Shown here: positions 5,800 through 8,287 of the stretch, one piece after another | Position numbering within the stretch: the first letter of the stretch is position 1 | How the letters are laid out: every line of letters begins with the position of its first letter | NCBI GenBank assembly: GCA_023429685.1 | Contig: JAEZDF010000141.1 | Location: 1 to 8,287, forward strand | Source: Bacillota bacterium | GTDB lineage: Bacteria; Bacillota; Clostridia; Oscillospirales; Ruminococcaceae | Length of the DNA stretch: 8,287 nucleotides | Reading direction: 5' to 3' | Made by a program: the position numbers and the translations under genes | The notes under the pieces: generated by a model | Seen by the model: the letters and a program-made list of their open reading frames with translations, nothing else | Told to the model about the DNA's origin: nothing | Databases searched by the model: none

Positions 5800-6834
5800 A
5801 TGCAAAAAGAGATTACTGCATCCGCACCGCTTCTGGATACCCGTGGTAGGCTGGGCACAGCGGGCTACAGCAAGACGCCATTGCTTGAGTACGACCGCGT
5901 GTCGGTAAAGGCGGGGCGATTGCGCATCAAGGAGTGGGACTATTATCTTATCTGCAACGACCACTATGCAGTTGCCTTAACCGTTTCGGACAACGGGTAT
6001 ATGGGGTTTATCAGCGCAAGCATGGTTGACTTTGACCGAGCCTACCAGCATACAGCCAGCGTTACCACCCTGTTGCCATGCGGCAGCTTTCGTATGCCTA
6101 AGAGCTCCTGTGACGGCGATGTTTTAGTCTCCAGCGACCGCTGCCGTTTCTCGTTTATGATAACCGAGCAGGGTCGCCACCTGCAGTGCGAGTTTAAAAA
6201 TTTTAAGGATGGCAAGCCGTTTACGGCGGATATCCTTTTGACCGACGAGCCGCAGGAATCAATGAACATCGCCATTCCGTTTCCCCGCTCAAAGCGGGCG
6301 TTTTACTACAACCGCAAAATAAACTGCATGCGCGCAAGCGGACGCGCAGAGTTTAACGGCAGTGTGTATGAGTTTACGCCGGACAGCGCATTTGGCACGC
6401 TCGACTGGGGACGCGGCGTATGGACATACAATAACACCTGGTATTGGAGCAGTATGTCAGGGCTTTATAAGGGCGTTCCGATTGGGTTTAACCTCGGTTA
6501 CGGCTTTGGCGATACCTCCCACGCCACCGAGAACATGCTGTTTTATAACGGGCGCGCAAGAAAGCTCGGTCGCGTGGTGTTTAACATCCCAAAAAACCGC
6601 GATGGGCAGTACGATTACCTAAAAAGCTGGGTGATTGGCTCCGATGATGACGCGCTGCACATGACCTTTACGCCAATCCTTGACCGTGCCGCAAAGATTA
6701 ATGCCCTTGTGCTGTGCTCCGACCAGCATCAGGTGTTCGGGCGTTTTTCCGGCACCGCAAGGCTGGAGGACGGTACGGAACTAAAGTTTAAAGACAAGAT
6801 TGGCTTTGCCGAAAAGGTGAAGAACCGCTGGTAA
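5800..6834 (+). CDS. DUF2804 family protein of unknown function
   Basis: A 344-residue protein recognised as DUF2804 by the opening LLDTRGRLGTAGYSK at 11-25 (family pattern LLD-x2-G-x-L-x3-G-[WY]-[SA]-[RK]), and the block GTLDWGRGVWTYNNTWYWSS at 199-218, which with N-L-G-Y-G-F-G-D at 231-238 is the family's most conserved part. No signal peptide or membrane segment is visible, so it is probably cytoplasmic. Composition is rich in aromatic residues and alternating strands, suggesting a beta-barrel or lipocalin-like fold as in AttH/CrtC-type proteins; that is inference. Enzymatic role and ligand are unknown. The ATG follows AGGAAAGGGG (5783-5792) with a 7-nt gap and the gene has its own promoter. 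It is divergent from hsp20 and followed by a terminator, so it is transcribed alone. Confidence 0.85.
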   Translation: MQKEITASAPLLDTRGRLGTAGYSKTPLLEYDRVSVKAGRLRIKEWDYYLICNDHYAVALTVSDNGYMGFISASMVDFDRAYQHTASVTTLLPCGSFRMPKSSCDGDVLVSSDRCRFSFMITEQGRHLQCEFKNFKDGKPFTADILLTDEPQESMNIAIPFPRSKRAFYYNRKINCMRASGRAEFNGSVYEFTPDSAFGTLDWGRGVWTYNNTWYWSSMSGLYKGVPIGFNLGYGFGDTSHATENMLFYNGRARKLGRVVFNIPKNRDGQYDYLKSWVIGSDDDALHMTFTPILDRAAKINALVLCSDQHQVFGRFSGTARLEDGTELKFKDKIGFAEKVKNRW

Positions 6835-6916
6835 GCAGGGTTAGCCGAATCCGTCTCATACTATGGCTAATATGGTATTTGGTACGCTTTTTATTGACCA
6901 ATCAATACAATACTTA

Positions 6917-6970
6917 AACGCCGCCTTCTTCACAGTCAGTCGTGGAGAAGGCGGCGTTCTTCATTGCTTT
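6917..6970. terminator. Long-stem terminator between convergent genes
   Basis: AACGCCGCCTTCT (6917-6929) pairs perfectly with AGAAGGCGGCGTT (6946-6958). Four more pairs, one of them G-U, extend the stem to 17 bp around an 8-nt loop. On the + strand it is followed by a broken T-rich tract up to 6970, fitting the DUF2804 transcript. Its position may also let it stop the - strand operon, although the - strand T-run is short. Confidence 0.75.
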
Positions 6971-7004
6971 TTACTCGTGTCAAATAGGTACCGTATGCCA
7001 GCAT

Positions 7005-7379
7005 TTATAGTGGCTTCTCTTTCAGGCGCTGCATCGAGAGGTAGGTCGCCTTGCTGACGGCATGTTCCATGGCACAGGAGTCCCTTTGCGCTGTCTTTTG
7101 GTCTACGTGGAGCACCTCCGTAAGAAAATGCAGGATAACAGTGTAGCGTTTTGCCGACTTAATCGCAGCCTGCCGCCCCTCGGGGGTAAGCGAAACGCGC
7201 CGGGAAACGTCCCTTATCACCAACCGGTCGCGTTCCAGCGATTTGACGGCATTGCTTACGCTTGGCTTGGTTACCCCCAGCTTGATGGCAAGGTCAGACA
7301 CCCGCGCTGTATCACCGTCGCGTGTCAGCTCATAGATAGCCCTGATGTAGCGCACCTTGGCTTTGCCAAACAGCTCCAC
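7005..7379 (-). CDS. Short DtxR/MntR-like transcriptional regulator with incomplete metal site
   Basis: A 124-residue protein with the DtxR/MntR layout: a winged helix-turn-helix at about 8-66 (DLAIKLGVTKPSVSNAVKSL at 29-48, wing ending VSLTPEGR) and a helical dimerisation/metal domain at about 70-124 (HFLTEVLHVD, then CAMEHAVS). It lacks the C-terminal SH3-like domain of full DtxR, as MntR does. The C-x2-E-H set (Cys102, Glu105, His106) is kept. By eye alignment to MntR, however, Asp8, Glu11 and His77 correspond to Arg10, Arg13 and Tyr79, so half of the usual ligands are lost. It may respond to metal differently, or not at all. The start is GTG, 6 nt after GGAGGT (7391-7386); the overlapping ATG is out of frame. 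It is the last gene of a - strand operon, 15 bp after the membrane protein gene. Its targets are unknown. Confidence 0.87.
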   Translation of the reverse strand: MELFGKAKVRYIRAIYELTRDGDTARVSDLAIKLGVTKPSVSNAVKSLERDRLVIRDVSRRVSLTPEGRQAAIKSAKRYTVILHFLTEVLHVDQKTAQRDSCAMEHAVSKATYLSMQRLKEKPL

Positions 7380-7394
7380 ATAAGCACCTCCGCT

Positions 7395-7844
7395 TTACGA
7401 ATTCTGTGCGGTATCGGCATCGTCGCCTTTTGCGTTGTCATCCATTCGGCTGATATATTCCTCAAAGGAACTTTTGCCCTCCTGTCTCCACCACGCATCG
7501 TAGTGGCGCCAGCCCTTGTTTCCATACTTGGTGCGGTAATCATGCCAATGTCCGCCACCGTACCAATCCTCTTCGTCGCCACATTTTCCATGCCTTTCCT
7601 CGGACGGTGCATGCCGGTCACTGCCAAAGCCGAATATCATACGGGCTAGCAGCACAACGCCCGCCGCCTGCAGATAGGTAATGGGTGGCAGCGCAAACAA
7701 CGAGGGCATCAGCCAGTTCCAAAGCAGCTTTACGAATAAACCAAACAACAGCGCAAACGCACATGCTGCAAGCACCCCAAACAGGGTAATGATGACCATG
7801 CGAAGGGGTCTGGGTACGCGGGAAAGGTGTTCTCTTCTTCTCAT
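7395..7844 (-). CDS. Two-TM membrane protein with His/Trp-rich tail, candidate regulator of the adjacent sigma factor
   Basis: A 149-residue protein of no firmly named family. Seen: a basic N-terminus (MRRREHLSRVPRPLR), membrane segments at about 16-40 and 53-73 separated by LWNWLMPSLFALPPITYLQA, then a hydrophilic tail with His78, His85, Cys88, His99, His101, His114 and several Trp and Tyr, ending in an acidic stretch. Both termini are probably cytoplasmic by the positive-inside rule. I recall similar WNWLMPxLFxLPxI proteins beside ECF-type sigma genes in other phyla, usually called hypothetical; this is memory, not a search. The gene begins 7 bp after the sigma stop, with AAAGGA (7860-7855) inside the sigma gene end as ribosome binding site, so the two are translationally linked. 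An anti-sigma or sensor role follows from position only; no zinc-binding anti-sigma HxxxCxxC motif is present. Confidence 0.7.
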   Translation of the reverse strand: MRRREHLSRVPRPLRMVIITLFGVLAACAFALLFGLFVKLLWNWLMPSLFALPPITYLQAAGVVLLARMIFGFGSDRHAPSEERHGKCGDEEDWYGGGHWHDYRTKYGNKGWRHYDAWWRQEGKSSFEEYISRMDDNAKGDDADTAQNS

Positions 7845-7851
7845 ATCTGCT

Positions 7852-8287
7852 TCATCCTTTCATGTCATAAAACTCTTGTAGTTCCTGTCTAAGCTTTTTG
7901 GCGGCACGGCTCTTGCGGGAAAGCAGTGTGCCAATCGGTTCATCCCACATCGCGCTGAGCTGCCCAAAACTCATGCCTTGAATCTCTGTTGCAATCCAAA
8001 CCGTGCGCTGCCTCGGCTCAAGCGCGTCAAGCGCATGGGAGAGATGGTGCCAAAACTCAGCGCGCTGAGCCGCTTGCGCGGGGTCAAGGCGCGCGTCACT
8101 TAGCATCTCTTGCAGCACGTCGCCTTGTTCCTGCATCTGCTCTAGCGATGCATTGCATTGCTTTTTTCTCAGGTAGTCCGCAACACGGTTTTGCAGGGAA
8201 CGGTACACATACGCCGCAAGGTTTTCGATGGGGTAGGATACATCGGCACGGTTATAGATGCGCACAAACACCTCGTGCAGTATGTCC
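7852..8287 (-). CDS. ECF-type RNA polymerase sigma factor (5' partial)
   Basis: The gene runs off the right edge; 144 C-terminal residues are present. Seen: the end of region 2 (DILHEVFVRIYNRA, matching D-[IV]-x-[QH]-E-V-F-x-R, then LAAYVYRSLQNRVADYLRKK, the -10-binding part), a linker, and a full region 4 (LSHALDALEPRQRTVWIATE with helix-turn-helix EPIGTLLSRKSRAAKKLR), which reads the -35 element. There is no region 3 between them, as expected for an ECF sigma. The frame stays open through the edge (Asp-Ile-Leu-His-Glu precede the GTG at 8271), so that GTG is not the start. The EPIGTLLSRK form differs from the more common P-x-GT-V-K-S-R and suggests a distinct ECF group. It heads an operon with a membrane protein and a DtxR-like regulator; its promoter lies outside the window. 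Confidence 0.9.
   Translation of the reverse strand, partial: DILHEVFVRIYNRADVSYPIENLAAYVYRSLQNRVADYLRKKQCNASLEQMQEQGDVLQEMLSDARLDPAQAAQRAEFWHHLSHALDALEPRQRTVWIATEIQGMSFGQLSAMWDEPIGTLLSRKSRAAKKLRQELQEFYDMKG

Noticed and set aside
6841..6870. Hairpin TTAGCC/GGCTAA just after the DUF2804 gene as a terminator
   Set aside because: The stem is only 6 bp with an 18-nt loop and no following T-run; the 17-bp stem at 6917-6958 is far better.
7062..7649. A 195-codon + strand frame opposite the DtxR-like and membrane protein genes
   Set aside because: It is antisense to two supported genes with good ribosome binding sites and shows no family motif.
1..8287. Mobile element, prophage, CRISPR or defence system
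   Set aside because: No transposase, integrase, repeat array, att-like direct repeat or known defence gene was seen; gene order looks like ordinary chromosome.

Overview
The window looks like chromosome from a Gram-positive anaerobe of the Clostridia (Bacillota), possibly an Oscillospirales relative. This is inferred from moderate GC, strong AGGAGG-type ribosome binding sites, several GTG starts, a perfect CIRCE element (the HrcA operator), and protein families common in that group. No rRNA, tRNA, CRISPR array, insertion sequence or phage gene was seen. Genes are densely packed, and hairpin terminators lie at each of the three convergent junctions.

Left block, + strand (1-1701): the C-terminal tail of a probable HD-GYP domain protein (cut by the window edge), an orphan ParA/Soj-type ATPase, and a 219-residue protein with a ComFB domain behind a long Pro/Ala/Lys/Glu-rich linker. 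There is no parB. The third gene overlaps the parA stop codon, so ParA and the ComFB protein are probably made together. HD-GYP proteins degrade cyclic di-GMP and ComFB domains have recently been reported to bind cyclic dinucleotides. The three genes may therefore form a second-messenger-controlled positioning system, which is the most interesting hypothesis here.

Middle block (1767-4897): a four-domain sulfur-handling enzyme on the - strand (CoA-disulfide/persulfide reductase, rhodanese, TusA-like and DsrE-like domains in one chain) is divergent from a small FMN-binding split-barrel protein of the pyridoxamine-phosphate-oxidase family. The shared 233-bp spacer holds a good - strand promoter with two small palindromes over its -35 and -10 elements.

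Third block (5015-6834): an Hsp20 small heat-shock protein (- strand) is divergent from a DUF2804 protein (+ strand). The 362-bp spacer holds a perfect CIRCE overlapping a plausible hsp20 promoter, a 180-nt hsp20 leader with an inverted repeat, and a separate promoter for the DUF2804 gene.

Right block, - strand (7005-8287): a tight operon of an ECF-type sigma factor (5' end outside the window), a two-TM membrane protein with a His/Trp/Cys-rich tail, and a short DtxR/MntR-like regulator lacking several metal ligands. The membrane protein is a candidate regulator of the sigma factor.
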